DNA of 64,000 nucleotides from Obesumbacterium proteus (lineage in GTDB: Bacteria; Pseudomonadota; Gammaproteobacteria; Enterobacterales; Enterobacteriaceae), in the NCBI RefSeq assembly GCF_001586165.1, contig NZ_CP014608.1, positions 2,914,001 through 2,978,000 of the forward strand, in the 5' to 3' direction. The notes beneath the pieces were generated by a model. That model was not told where the DNA came from and ran no database searches. It worked only from the letters and a program-made list of their open reading frames with translations. The position numbers and the translations under genes are program-made. Numbering within the stretch: position 1 is the first letter of the stretch; every line of letters begins with the position of its first letter. Below, in pieces: positions 51,594-60,633 of the stretch.

Positions 51594-53303
51594 ATGAGCA
51601 CCACCTATAAGCGCGCCCTATGGGCATGGGGCGGATTGCTCGCGCTGTTACTGTGTCTGGTTTGGTTGCCGCTGACGCTGTTGGGGCAAATTATCGCCAT
51701 CGTAATGGTTTTACTGGTGGTGGTTATCGGTTGGCGGCGCGCAGGGCGTGTGAATGCCCATGTGATGGAGGCCACCGCTGATTTACCGCCTGAGCATTTC
51801 CGTCATCCGGTGGTGGTGGTGTGCGGCGACGGCGTTGATGCGCTGTTTGGCCTCGCCAACGTAAGAGAAACGCCGCAGGGCTGTTATCTGCGTTTACCGC
51901 CTGATCTTCGCTTGGTGGATTTTGTTGATTCTATGCTGGCGCAGCGTGCTGGTTGGAGTGAACAAATCAGCATCTTGCGGGTGATTAACCCACAGCAGCA
52001 AAGCGATACCGCCGTGCTCGCGGGGCAAATGCGTGAGCTCTGTTATCAGGTTTCACGCGTCAGCAAGCTGTGTGGCCGAGATACGCCGGTGCTGTTCACC
52101 AGCTATTTGGCTATCGCCAACGCCCATCAGCCCGATGAACTGTGGTTTGAGTGGCTGGCAGGGCAGGCGGAAAACAGCGTCGGCATTGGCCGTTCGGCAC
52201 CGCGCGCGCTGGCTGACTGGCTTGTGGCGAATCGTAGCGATGAAGGTGACGCGCTGCGCGCTGAACGCTTCCAGTGTGCGGTCACGGTCAAAAGCTGGCG
52301 CGAATGGATGGCTGAATTTGTGTTGCCACACTGCCAGCGTCAGGAACATTCGGCTCCGGCCTGTCGACCGGTAGCGATTGCACTATCGCCGGTCGCGGCG
52401 CTGCCTGCATCAGCGGGTAATCACTCGCTGTGGCAGCAGTGGTTAGCAAGTAAAACCACGCTTGGCGATGGGGCGAATAGCGAAACGGTAAACGCTGAAA
52501 CGAGCTCTGTGCTGGCTTTTCCCGATCGCTTACTCCGCCTGTTGCCTCAGCAGTCGGGGTTTACTCCGCTGCGCCGGACGCAGGCATGGGGCATTGGGCT
52601 ATTTACGCTGGCAGCGATTGCGGCCTTAGGCAGCTCCGCGTGGCATAACCGCCAGCTTTTGCGGCAGGTAAGTGACGATATCCAGCGCTACAACGCGATT
52701 CGCATGACCGACTACGTGGCGAAAAAGCACGCGGTTGACGTGCTGATCCAAGACGAAGTGCTGTTGGATAACAACTATCGACAGGGTGTTCCGCTGCGCA
52801 TGGGGTTAGGGCTGTATCCGGGTGAGCGCTTGCGCCAGCCGTTACTGGCGACGATTGCTACCTATTTGCCACCGCCACCGGAAAAAGTGCAGGAAAAAGC
52901 CAAGGTGGTGATCCCCAAAGCGGTGCGCTTAGACAGCCTGTCGCTGTTTGATACCAACAGCGCGAAGCTAAAAGCGGGTTCCACCAAGGTGTTGGTCAGT
53001 GCGCTAGTCGACATCAAAGCGCAGCCGGGCTGGCTGATTGTGATCGCCGGACATACCGATTCCACCGGTAATCCGCAGCGCAATGTCACGCTCTCCCAAG
53101 CACGCGCCGAAGCGGTACGCGATTGGATGCGCAGCATGGGGGATATTCCGATGACCTGTTTCGCGGTGCAGGGATATGGCGCAAGTCAGCCTATCGCCAG
53201 CAATGAAACCGACGTTGGCCGAGCGGCTAATCGACGGGTAGATATTCGTCTGGTGCCAGAGGCGGGAGCCTGCAAGCTGCCCGCCAAGGCATCAGATTTT
53301 TAA
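51594..53303 (+). CDS. OmpA-family T6SS membrane protein with a TssM-like middle segment
   Basis: 569 residues. Two hydrophobic helices at the N-terminus (about 8-48, with LALLLCLVWLPLTLLG and IIAIVMVLLVVVIGW), a soluble stretch, a third helix near 328-345 (GIGLFTLAAIAALGSSAW), then GVPLRMGLGLYPGERLRQPL, which resembles the GLYxG element of TssM/IcmF proteins. The C-terminus (about 440-560) is an OmpA peptidoglycan-binding domain (LFDTNSAKLKAGSTKVL, VIAGHTDSTGNPQRNVTLSQ, GRAANRRVDIRLVP). It lies 12 bp after the short tssL, so it probably anchors the membrane complex to the cell wall in place of an evolved TssL domain. No standard Tss letter can be assigned from sequence alone. Confidence 0.85.
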   Translation: MSTTYKRALWAWGGLLALLLCLVWLPLTLLGQIIAIVMVLLVVVIGWRRAGRVNAHVMEATADLPPEHFRHPVVVVCGDGVDALFGLANVRETPQGCYLRLPPDLRLVDFVDSMLAQRAGWSEQISILRVINPQQQSDTAVLAGQMRELCYQVSRVSKLCGRDTPVLFTSYLAIANAHQPDELWFEWLAGQAENSVGIGRSAPRALADWLVANRSDEGDALRAERFQCAVTVKSWREWMAEFVLPHCQRQEHSAPACRPVAIALSPVAALPASAGNHSLWQQWLASKTTLGDGANSETVNAETSSVLAFPDRLLRLLPQQSGFTPLRRTQAWGIGLFTLAAIAALGSSAWHNRQLLRQVSDDIQRYNAIRMTDYVAKKHAVDVLIQDEVLLDNNYRQGVPLRMGLGLYPGERLRQPLLATIATYLPPPPEKVQEKAKVVIPKAVRLDSLSLFDTNSAKLKAGSTKVLVSALVDIKAQPGWLIVIAGHTDSTGNPQRNVTLSQARAEAVRDWMRSMGDIPMTCFAVQGYGASQPIASNETDVGRAANRRVDIRLVPEAGACKLPAKASDF

Positions 53304-53305
53304 CC

Positions 53306-53366
53306 AGCCGCCAGTGTGGCGGCTTACAACAGCGTACTTATCAGTACCCCAAGTGCCGATAAGTAC
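53306..53366 (+). promoter_or_regulatory. Two hairpins in the hcp leader
   Basis: AGCCGCC/GGCGGCT (53306-53312, 53318-53324) and GTACTTATC/GATAAGTAC (53334-53342, 53358-53366) sit between the OmpA-family stop and the hcp ribosome binding site. They may protect a processed hcp mRNA 5' end or reduce read-through; sequence cannot decide. Confidence 0.55.
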
Positions 53367-53390
53367 CTCCCCAGTAACAAGGAGTTTTAC

Positions 53391-53882
53391 ATGGCAATTC
53401 CAGCATATCTGTGGCTGAAAGACGACGGCGGCGCAGACATTAAAGGTTCAGTAGACGTACAAAAACGTGAAGGCAGCATCGAAATGGTCGCGCTGGAACA
53501 CTCTCTGTACATCCCTACCGACAACAACACCGGCAAACTGACCGGTACTCGTATCCATACTCCTCTGGTATTCACCAAAGAGGTGGACGCATCTAGCCCT
53601 TATCTCTACAAAGCCGTGACTTCTGGCCAGACCCTGAAGTCTGCCGAAATCAAATGGTACAAGATCGATGACGCGGGTCAAGAAGTGGAATACTTCAACA
53701 CCAAGCTCGAAAACGTCAAAGTCGTGAAAGTCGCGCCAAAAATGTGGGATATCAAAGACCCATCGAAAGAAAAACACAACCATCTGGAAGAGATTGAGTT
53801 CCGTTACGAGAAGATCACTTGGACCTTCAAAGACGGCAACATCATTCATTCTGACTCTTGGAATGAGCGCGCTTCAGCGTAA
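53391..53882 (+). CDS. hcp: Type VI secretion tube protein Hcp
   Basis: 163 residues. MAIPAYLWLKDDGGADIKGS, SIEMVALEHSLYIPTD, GKLTGTRIHTPLVFTKEVDA, SPYLYKAVTSGQTLKSAEIK and KITWTFKDGNIIHSDSW are typical of Hcp1-family tubes. Hexameric rings stack to form the inner tube and are exported. ATG 53391 has AAGGAG upstream; the longer in-frame stretch from 53316 covers the leader hairpins and is not coding. Followed by a terminator, which should keep hcp mRNA more abundant than tssH. Confidence 0.97.
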   Translation: MAIPAYLWLKDDGGADIKGSVDVQKREGSIEMVALEHSLYIPTDNNTGKLTGTRIHTPLVFTKEVDASSPYLYKAVTSGQTLKSAEIKWYKIDDAGQEVEYFNTKLENVKVVKVAPKMWDIKDPSKEKHNHLEEIEFRYEKITWTFKDGNIIHSDSWNERASA

Positions 53883-53889
53883 TACCTCA

Positions 53890-53922
53890 GGCAGGCGAGA
53901 AATCGTCTGCCTTTTCGTTTTT
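53890..53922 (+). terminator. Intrinsic terminator after hcp
   Basis: GGCAGGCGA (53890-53898), GAAA tetraloop, TCGTCTGCC (53903-53911), then TTTTCGTTTTT. A stable GNRA-type loop and a strong T-tract inside the cluster, probably partial. Confidence 0.85.
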
Positions 53923-54089
53923 CTGCTCAGCGCCAAAACGGCCTTGTTCGGACGCTGAGCACAACAACAAACTGATTTAAAACAATTTAATTTGATGACC
54001 TTATGGGCCTTGGCTTCCAAGTATGGAAAACGGCTATGGGCGGTAGCGTGCCTAATAAGGCAATGGGCATAAACGGGAGAGAGAATGTA

Positions 54090-56855
54090 ATGGGAAATAA
54101 TTCAGCAAGCTTACTGCGTCGGTTAAATCCATATTGTGCTCAGGCGCTTGCCGCCGCCGCCACCTTATGCCAAACCCGCGCCCATGCGGAAATCACGGTA
54201 GAACACTGGCTGCTCAAGCTGTTAGAGCAGGGCGAAGGCGACATTACGGTGATCGCTCGCCGTTACGAATGGGACATGGACGGCCTATGGCAGGGGTTGC
54301 TGAATCATTTAGAAAGTCTTCCGCATACCATTCAGGGAAAACCACAGCTCTCTGACAAGCTCCAACAGCTGATCAAAAATGCGTGGCTAGATGCATCGTT
54401 GCAGGAAAATACCGACGCCGTGCGCTCCTCTCATCTGCTCGCCGCGCTGATTAATAAGCCTAATTTACTGGCGACGGACGCCGTTTGGCCGTTGCTGAGT
54501 ATCAGCACCACGCAGCTTTCTCGTTTGCTGCCACTGTTAGATGCCCAGTCGGAAGAACGCCCTGAGCTGCAAACTGGATTGCAGCACTCGCAGCATCATT
54601 CTGAACATTATTCTGAAGCGCAGCCGACGCCGAATGCCGAATCGGCCTCGGGTCAACCCAACGCCAGCGGCGTTTCGCCGATGCAGGAAGCGCATCTGGC
54701 GGTGCTCAACAAATTCACCCTCGACGTCACCGAAAAAGCTCGTTCGGGCGGTATCGACCCGGTATTTGGGCGTGATATGGAAATTCGCCAGATGGTCGAT
54801 ATTCTTTCCCGCCGCCGCAAAAATAACCCGATTCTGGTGGGCGAACCCGGCGTGGGTAAAACCGCGCTGGTGGAAGGTTTAGCGCTGCGTATTGCCGAAG
54901 GCAATGTGCCAGACAGCTTAAAAACCGTGAGTGTACGCACGCTGGATCTCGGTTTGCTACAGGCGGGTGCGGGCGTGAAAGGTGAATTCGAACAACGGCT
55001 GAAAAACGTCATTGAAGCAGTACAGCAAGCGCCCGAACCGGTGCTGCTGTTTATTGACGAAGCGCACACCATTATCGGCGCGGGCAATCAGGCCGGTGGC
55101 GCAGATGCCGCTAACCTGCTGAAACCGGCGCTGGCTCGTGGTGAACTGCGCACCATTGCGGCCACTACCTGGTCTGAATACAAACAATATTTCGAGCGCG
55201 ACGCCGCGCTAGAACGCCGTTTCCAGATGGTCAAAGTGGACGAGCCCGACGATGAGATGGCGTGCCTGATGCTGCGCGGTTTAAAAGAGCGATACGCAAC
55301 CCATCACGGCGTGCATATTCAAGATGCGGCGGTGAAAGCGGCGGTCACGCTGTCGCGCCGTTATATCACCGGACGACAACTGCCGGACAAAGGCGTCGAT
55401 TTACTGGATACCGCCAGCGCCCGCGTGCGTATGAGCTTGGATACCGTGCCTGAACAGCTCACCCAGATTAACGCCCAGTTAGCGTCGCTGGAGATGGAAA
55501 AACTGGCTATCGAGCAAGATTTAGTGCTCAGCAGCGGCGCCGACAGTGAACGACTTGGCACGATTGAAAAACTGAGCGCTGAATTGCTCAGCCAACAGGC
55601 GCAGCTCGATGCCCAATATCAGCAAGAGCGCGAGCTTACCCAAACGCTGCTGGAAGTGCGCCAAGATCTCAGCCGCCAGTCCGAACGCGCCGCTATTCAA
55701 CAGCAACTGAGCGAAATTCAGGGCAATCAGCCGCTGCTTTCTCTCGACGTTGACGTGCGCACCGTGGCGAACGTGATCGCCGACTGGACGGGCGTGCCGC
55801 TGGGCAGCTTGTTGAAAGATGAACAAACCAGCCTGCTACAGCTGGAAGATCAGCTGGGCGAACGCGTTATCGGCCAACCGGCTGCGCTAGGCGCGCTGGC
55901 GCAGCGGTTACGCGCCGCAAAAACCGGTTTAACCTCGGAGAACGGCCCGCTCGGCGTATTCCTGTTGGTTGGCCCGAGCGGCGTGGGCAAAACCGAGAGC
56001 GCATTGGCGCTGGCCGATGACCTGTTCGGCGGCGAAAAATCCCTGATCACGATTAATATGTCCGAGTATCAAGAGGCGCACACAGTTTCCCAGCTTAAGG
56101 GCTCACCTCCGGGCTACGTGGGCTATGGTCAGGGCGGGATTTTGACCGAGGCGGTGCGCAAGCGACCGTACAGCGTGGTGCTGCTCGACGAAGTTGAGAA
56201 GGCGCATCGCGACGTTTTAAACCTGTTCTATCAGGTATTCGACCGTGGCTTTATGCGCGACGGCGAAGGGCGTGAGATCGACTTCCGCAATACTGTCATT
56301 TTAATGACCGCCAACTTGGGCAGCGATGAGCTGATGGCGCTGTTAGAACAACAGCCAGAGGCCTCGGACGGCATGCTGCAAGAGCTGCTGCGTCCGATCC
56401 TACGCGATCATTTCCAGCCTGCCTTACTCGCCCGTTTCCAGACTTTGATTTATCGCCCGCTAGACGCCGTGGCGCTCCGCCGCATTGTGTCCATCAAATT
56501 AGGGCAGGTGGCGAAGCGTCTTCAGCGACATTACGGGCTAACCTGCCACATCGAAGAGAGCCTGATGGACACGCTGGTCGAGGCCTGTCTGCTGCCGGAT
56601 ACCGGCGCGCGCAACATCGACAGCCTGCTTAACCAGCAGATCTTACCGGTGCTTTCTCAGCAGCTATTACAGCGTTTAGCGCAGCAGCGAAAACCGAACA
56701 GCCTGACATTGGGTTACAACGACGAAGACGGCATTACGCTGGATTTTGGTGAAAAAGAGAGCGGTGACGAAGATCGCGGTGATGAACTGAACGCTGACAA
56801 AAAGAATGCTAACTCAGACGGCGAGATAACCGCCGAAGCGAGGGTGACATGTTAA
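54090..56855 (+). CDS. tssH: Type VI secretion ATPase TssH (ClpV)
   Basis: 921 residues. N-terminal ClpN-like domain (LLRRLNPYCAQALAAAATLC), first AAA module with Walker A GEPGVGKTALVEGLALRIAE and Walker B LLFIDEAHTIIGAG, a middle helical domain with EREL-type coiled coil (about 420-520), second AAA module with GPSGVGKTESALALADDLFG and VVLLDEVEKAHRDVLNLFYQ. ClpV disassembles contracted TssBC sheath. ATG 54090 (MGNNSASLLRRLN) has GGGAGAG upstream; the frame is open from 54003 without family support. The C-terminus has an extra acidic tail of about 40 residues (ESGDEDRGDELNADKKN). Overlaps vgrG by 7 bases. Confidence 0.96.
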   Translation: MGNNSASLLRRLNPYCAQALAAAATLCQTRAHAEITVEHWLLKLLEQGEGDITVIARRYEWDMDGLWQGLLNHLESLPHTIQGKPQLSDKLQQLIKNAWLDASLQENTDAVRSSHLLAALINKPNLLATDAVWPLLSISTTQLSRLLPLLDAQSEERPELQTGLQHSQHHSEHYSEAQPTPNAESASGQPNASGVSPMQEAHLAVLNKFTLDVTEKARSGGIDPVFGRDMEIRQMVDILSRRRKNNPILVGEPGVGKTALVEGLALRIAEGNVPDSLKTVSVRTLDLGLLQAGAGVKGEFEQRLKNVIEAVQQAPEPVLLFIDEAHTIIGAGNQAGGADAANLLKPALARGELRTIAATTWSEYKQYFERDAALERRFQMVKVDEPDDEMACLMLRGLKERYATHHGVHIQDAAVKAAVTLSRRYITGRQLPDKGVDLLDTASARVRMSLDTVPEQLTQINAQLASLEMEKLAIEQDLVLSSGADSERLGTIEKLSAELLSQQAQLDAQYQQERELTQTLLEVRQDLSRQSERAAIQQQLSEIQGNQPLLSLDVDVRTVANVIADWTGVPLGSLLKDEQTSLLQLEDQLGERVIGQPAALGALAQRLRAAKTGLTSENGPLGVFLLVGPSGVGKTESALALADDLFGGEKSLITINMSEYQEAHTVSQLKGSPPGYVGYGQGGILTEAVRKRPYSVVLLDEVEKAHRDVLNLFYQVFDRGFMRDGEGREIDFRNTVILMTANLGSDELMALLEQQPEASDGMLQELLRPILRDHFQPALLARFQTLIYRPLDAVALRRIVSIKLGQVAKRLQRHYGLTCHIEESLMDTLVEACLLPDTGARNIDSLLNQQILPVLSQQLLQRLAQQRKPNSLTLGYNDEDGITLDFGEKESGDEDRGDELNADKKNANSDGEITAEARVTC

Positions 56856-59245
56856 ATACTGCGGCTCAACTGATGTTTGACCACAGCCACCATGTGCTGA
56901 AGGTCTGGGACAATACGGCTCCGCTGGACGTGTTGGCGTTCACTGGCGAAGAGCATCTCAGCCAGCCTTATCGCTACACCATTGAATTCACCAGCTCGGC
57001 CAAAGACATCCAGCCCGCGCAGATGCTGATGCAGGACGCCATATTCACTCTGAACGCCACGCCGAATGCGCTGGCCTCTTTAGGTGCCGCGTTGTCGATG
57101 ACGCCGCCGGTTATGCAGGCGCTGCGCACGGTGCACGGGGTGATCCAGCGCTTCAAGCGTTTGTCGACTTCACGCGATGAAAGCCGCTATGAAGTCACTT
57201 TGGTTCCGCGTTTGGCGCTGCTGGCGAAAAGCCATCAGCACGCGATTTACCAAAACCTCTCGGTGCCGGAGATCGTGGAAAAGATCCTGCGCGATCGCCA
57301 CGGTTTCAAAGGGCAAGATTTCCTGTTCACGCTGGCGCACACCTATCCAAAACGTGAACTGGTGATGCAGTACGGCGAAAACGATCTGCAATTTATCAGC
57401 CGCCTGCTGGCCGAAATCGGCATCTGGTTCCGCTTCACCGCCGACCCTAAACTCAATATCGACGTCGTGGAATTCTATGACGATCAACAGCATTACCAGT
57501 TTGGCACCAGCCTGCCGCTGCGTAATCCGTCGGGCATGAATGACGTCGGCGTTGAATCGGTGTGGGGCTTAACCAGCGCTCATCAGGTGGTCGAAAACCG
57601 CGTCACCACCCGAGACTACAACTATCGCCAAGCCCAATCGTGGATGGATGGCGACGTTGACGTTACCCGCGGCGACAAAACCACCTACGGCGAAGCCTAT
57701 CACTATGCGGATAATTATCTGGCGGCGGGCGACAAAAACAGCCCACAGTCTGAGTCAGAGAGCGGTGCGTTCTATGCGCGCCTGCGTCATGAACGCTATC
57801 TGAATCAACAAACCCTGCTGCACGGTTTCACCACTTCGGCGGCGCTGTCGCCGGGGCAGGAGCTCAAAGTGGATGGCGATGCGCCCGAGGCGTTCCGCCA
57901 AGGTGCGGTGATCGTGGCTATCAGCAGCAAAGCGCGCCGTGACCAAAGCTACGAAGTTGAATTCACCGCCATCCCGTATTCTGAAAACGTCTGTTTCCGC
58001 CCAGAACCTAGCGCCAAGCCAGTGATGGCGGGCACCATTCCGGCTCGCGTCACCAGCACCGTGGTGAATGACACCTACAGCCACATCGACAAAGATGGTC
58101 GCTACCGCGTGTCGTTTGATTTTGACCGCGACGAGTGGCAGGCCGGATGTGAAAGCCTATGGGTACGCCAAGCGCGGCCGTATGCCGGTGACACCTACGG
58201 TCTACATGCACCGCTGCTGGCGGGCACTGAAGTGGCGATTGCGTTCGAGGAGGGCAACCCCGACCGACCGTACATCGCCTACGCGCTGCACGACTCCAAA
58301 CACGGCGACCACGTCACGCTGCAAAACTACAAACGCAACGTGCTGCGCACTCCCGCTAACAACAAACTGCGCCTCGACGACGAACGCGGCAAAGAGCACA
58401 TCAAACTCAGCACCGAATACGGCGGCAAAACCCAGCTCAACCTCGGCCATTTGGTTGACAGCCAAAAACAACAGCGCGGCGAAGGCTTCGAACTGCGCAC
58501 CGACGACTGGGGCGCGATAAGGGCGGGCAAGGGGATTTTCATCAGCGCCGACGGCCAGCCAAAGGCGGGTGGGAAGGTGTTGGAGATGGATCAGGCGGTA
58601 AGCTTGATCAAGGGAGCCATAAGCCAAATGACGGATTGGGGAACCATCACCCAGTCCCATCACAATTTGCAGCCTGAAAGCGAGAGTTTAAAAAACTATC
58701 TGACACAAGCAACGCAGCTAACCGGTGCGGCACTTCTGATGAGTGCACCACAGGGAATAGGTGCCGTCAGCCCAGAAACCGTGATGTTACAAAGCGGCAA
58801 AGCGCTCTATCTGCAAAGCCAAGGAGAGATAAACTTAGCGAGCGCACAGCGTATTTCTGCAAATTCAAGTCAGGCAATATCGCTATTGGCTCAGCAGGAA
58901 GGTATGCGTTTAGTTTCAGGTAAAGGCGCATTAACCATTGAATCCCATGCTGATACGATGGCCTTAACCGCACTGAAAGACGTTACCATACAGTCGGTGC
59001 AAGGGCATCTACAGTTGACTGCAAAAAACGGTATCACTATTGGCTGCGGCGGGGCTTATATTCGTTTAACGCCACAGGGTGAGATTGAGATTCACGGGCC
59101 AAGCCGTTTAAGTTTGAAAGGTACACACGTTTGGGATACGCCTGCAAGTGAGGATTTTCCTCTACCCGAGCTCCCTCAATCGGTGTGCAAAGAGTGTTTG
59201 AAAAAGGCACAGGAAGAAGCTGCCGGATTTGTATTGCGTCAATAG
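56849..59245 (+). CDS. vgrG: Type VI secretion spike protein VgrG (TssI)
   Basis: 798 residues. The gp27/gp5-like core runs from FSHHVLKV-like FDHSHHVLKVWDNTAPLD through LSQPYRYTIEFTSS, RHGFKGQDFLFTLAHTYPKR and WVRQARPYAGDTYGLHAPLL, then the beta-helical repeats. A C-terminal DUF2345 region (about 640-770: LQSQGEINLASAQRISANSS, LTAKNGITIGCGGAYIRLTP) and a short Cys-containing tail (SVCKECLKKAQEEAAG) follow. Composition becomes less GC-rich from about 58600, inside the gene, so the tail has probably been swapped along with the downstream effector module. Confidence 0.95.
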   Translation: MLNTAAQLMFDHSHHVLKVWDNTAPLDVLAFTGEEHLSQPYRYTIEFTSSAKDIQPAQMLMQDAIFTLNATPNALASLGAALSMTPPVMQALRTVHGVIQRFKRLSTSRDESRYEVTLVPRLALLAKSHQHAIYQNLSVPEIVEKILRDRHGFKGQDFLFTLAHTYPKRELVMQYGENDLQFISRLLAEIGIWFRFTADPKLNIDVVEFYDDQQHYQFGTSLPLRNPSGMNDVGVESVWGLTSAHQVVENRVTTRDYNYRQAQSWMDGDVDVTRGDKTTYGEAYHYADNYLAAGDKNSPQSESESGAFYARLRHERYLNQQTLLHGFTTSAALSPGQELKVDGDAPEAFRQGAVIVAISSKARRDQSYEVEFTAIPYSENVCFRPEPSAKPVMAGTIPARVTSTVVNDTYSHIDKDGRYRVSFDFDRDEWQAGCESLWVRQARPYAGDTYGLHAPLLAGTEVAIAFEEGNPDRPYIAYALHDSKHGDHVTLQNYKRNVLRTPANNKLRLDDERGKEHIKLSTEYGGKTQLNLGHLVDSQKQQRGEGFELRTDDWGAIRAGKGIFISADGQPKAGGKVLEMDQAVSLIKGAISQMTDWGTITQSHHNLQPESESLKNYLTQATQLTGAALLMSAPQGIGAVSPETVMLQSGKALYLQSQGEINLASAQRISANSSQAISLLAQQEGMRLVSGKGALTIESHADTMALTALKDVTIQSVQGHLQLTAKNGITIGCGGAYIRLTPQGEIEIHGPSRLSLKGTHVWDTPASEDFPLPELPQSVCKECLKKAQEEAAGFVLRQ

Positions 59246-59258
59246 AAGGAACGAAAAC

Positions 59259-60020
59259 GTGAGTGAAAAACGCCAGCTTTGGCTGTCTCAAATCGAAAAA
59301 GTGTGTACGACGACGGATTTAAACTATATCGATATTCTTGTCGATCAGGCTGCTTGGCAGCAGCCCATAGTCTCGTCCTTGCAGCGTATGCAACCAGAAA
59401 TAAAATGGTTTTCGTTATTCGATGATACGCCCGAAGAGGGGCTGCTTGAACAAGCCCCTTTGCTTATGCGTGTTCAACTGGATATATGGCAGCATAAAGC
59501 ATGGCTGTCTGAGCTAATGGAACATTTCTCTGGAACCCCAAGACTGTTAATGCTGGTTTCACCACTCTCTTTTGATCTGCTGTGCGAGCACTTGAAAAAA
59601 ATATCCGTCGCTAAATGGGGGGAACAATTTGGCCTGTTGCGTTTTTATGATACCCGCGTATTTCCTCTTTTAGCAACGGATGTTTTTAATCTTGAACAAA
59701 AGAAACGGCTAACGGATATTGCCCTTTTTTGGAGCTGGATGGATAGGGATAAATCACCGGTTTGGCTGGCTGGCAGTTTTAATCCAGAAGTGAATTTTGT
59801 CATGAGTGATTTTGAGATATCTCTGGATGATAATCAGTTTGAGAGAATTGCCTGTATGAGTGATGCCGAAAATATTGCCAGCTCAGAACGGTTTCGCAAT
59901 AACGCCTTTTCCAAGGAACATAATTTCTCCCATTACTATCGTGTGGCAGTGCGCATAACCGAACAAGGTTTTCTTGGCGATATTGCTGACTTTATCGAGC
60001 AGCACCATTTAGAGTGCTAA
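59259..60020 (+). CDS. DUF4123 domain T6SS effector adaptor
   Basis: 253 residues. DUF4123 pattern: YIDILVDQAAWQQPIVSSLQ at the N-terminus, LLEQAPLLMRVQLDIWQHKA, ... SPLSFDLLCEHLKKISVAKW, GLLRFYDTRVFPLLATDVFN. DUF4123 proteins (Tap/TEC) are chaperones that load an effector on its VgrG without being secreted. GTG 59259 has AAGGAA 8 bases upstream and lies 13 bp after the vgrG stop. Its cargo is most likely the DUF2235 lipase encoded 2.3 kb downstream. Confidence 0.88.
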   Translation: MSEKRQLWLSQIEKVCTTTDLNYIDILVDQAAWQQPIVSSLQRMQPEIKWFSLFDDTPEEGLLEQAPLLMRVQLDIWQHKAWLSELMEHFSGTPRLLMLVSPLSFDLLCEHLKKISVAKWGEQFGLLRFYDTRVFPLLATDVFNLEQKKRLTDIALFWSWMDRDKSPVWLAGSFNPEVNFVMSDFEISLDDNQFERIACMSDAENIASSERFRNNAFSKEHNFSHYYRVAVRITEQGFLGDIADFIEQHHLEC

Positions 60021-60054
60021 TACTCACTCATCTTTATAACAAGGACGTCATAAA

Positions 60055-60552
60055 ATGAAAAAAACGATAGTGGTAAGAAATTTGGTCATGCTTGTCACAT
60101 TATTAACCTCAGGGACGGTGGTTTCTGGTGAAAGCTCCAGTGGCGCAAATTTAACCGGAGTGAACCATACCCAAAAGGGAATTAGCAGTTTTATGGTCAA
60201 TGATTATAGGGGGCAAATGGGCGGGTATAGCTGTTGTATAATGCTTCCTGATCAATGGCGGCCGGGTCTAAAAGTAGAAGTTAAATGGGTGTCAGACCCC
60301 AATCCCAACGAGAAACTACCACCACTGGGTACTGATGAATACAGAACCTCTTACGCGAAACATGCTGCTAATTATAAAAATCATAGTGAGGTAGTAGATA
60401 TACCTAAATATAACCAAGCATGTGATTTAGTTATTCATTTTTTACCTTGCGATCAAGTTAAAGCAACGGCGATATGTTCCGTATATGGTAGAGAGGACTA
60501 CCCAATAAAAGAACCATTGAATATGCCGGAGCCGAAAAAATGTCCGAGATAA
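60055..60552 (+). CDS. DUF3304-like exported protein, copy 1 (putative immunity)
   Basis: 165 residues. N-terminal signal (LVMLVTLLTSGTVVSGESS), no lipobox Cys: the position held by Cys in copy 2 is Thr. The mature domain has six Cys: the CC pair in GGYSCCIMLPDQW, then ACDLVIHFLPCDQVKATAIC and the KKC near the end, suggesting disulfides in the periplasm. Middle segment of type A (NPNEKLPPLGTDEY), C-terminus of type X (ACDLVIHFLPCDQ). Placed between the adaptor and a Tle1-type lipase, it probably protects against the lipase, but the function is inferred from position. Confidence 0.75.
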   Translation: MKKTIVVRNLVMLVTLLTSGTVVSGESSSGANLTGVNHTQKGISSFMVNDYRGQMGGYSCCIMLPDQWRPGLKVEVKWVSDPNPNEKLPPLGTDEYRTSYAKHAANYKNHSEVVDIPKYNQACDLVIHFLPCDQVKATAICSVYGREDYPIKEPLNMPEPKKCPR

Positions 60553-60584
60553 ATATCATGCGTACCATTATGACTATTTATTAA
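60540..60584 (+). other. 14-codon reading frame overlapping the end of DUF3304 copy 1
   Basis: ATG at 60540 lies inside the last codons of copy 1, preceded by GGAG of ...CCGGAGCCG; it reads MSEINIMRTIMTIY and stops at TAA. Its start occupies the same place relative to the DUF3304 gene as the lipase start does in copy 4. Possibly a relic of an overlapping effector start, carried in each duplicate. Confidence 0.35.
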
Positions 60585-60609
60585 AATGTGGAGTAAATAA
60601 CCATAATGG
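60565..60609 (+). repeat. Intergenic hairpin repeat, unit 1
   Basis: CCATTATG-AC-TATTTATT pairs with AGTAAATA-AC-CATAATGG (8 bp, internal loop, 8 bp). The same spacer follows copies 2 and 3. Occupies most of the gap between copies 1 and 2. Confidence 0.75.
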
Positions 60610-60633
60610 TGCTAATCCAAATAGGAGAGGGTG

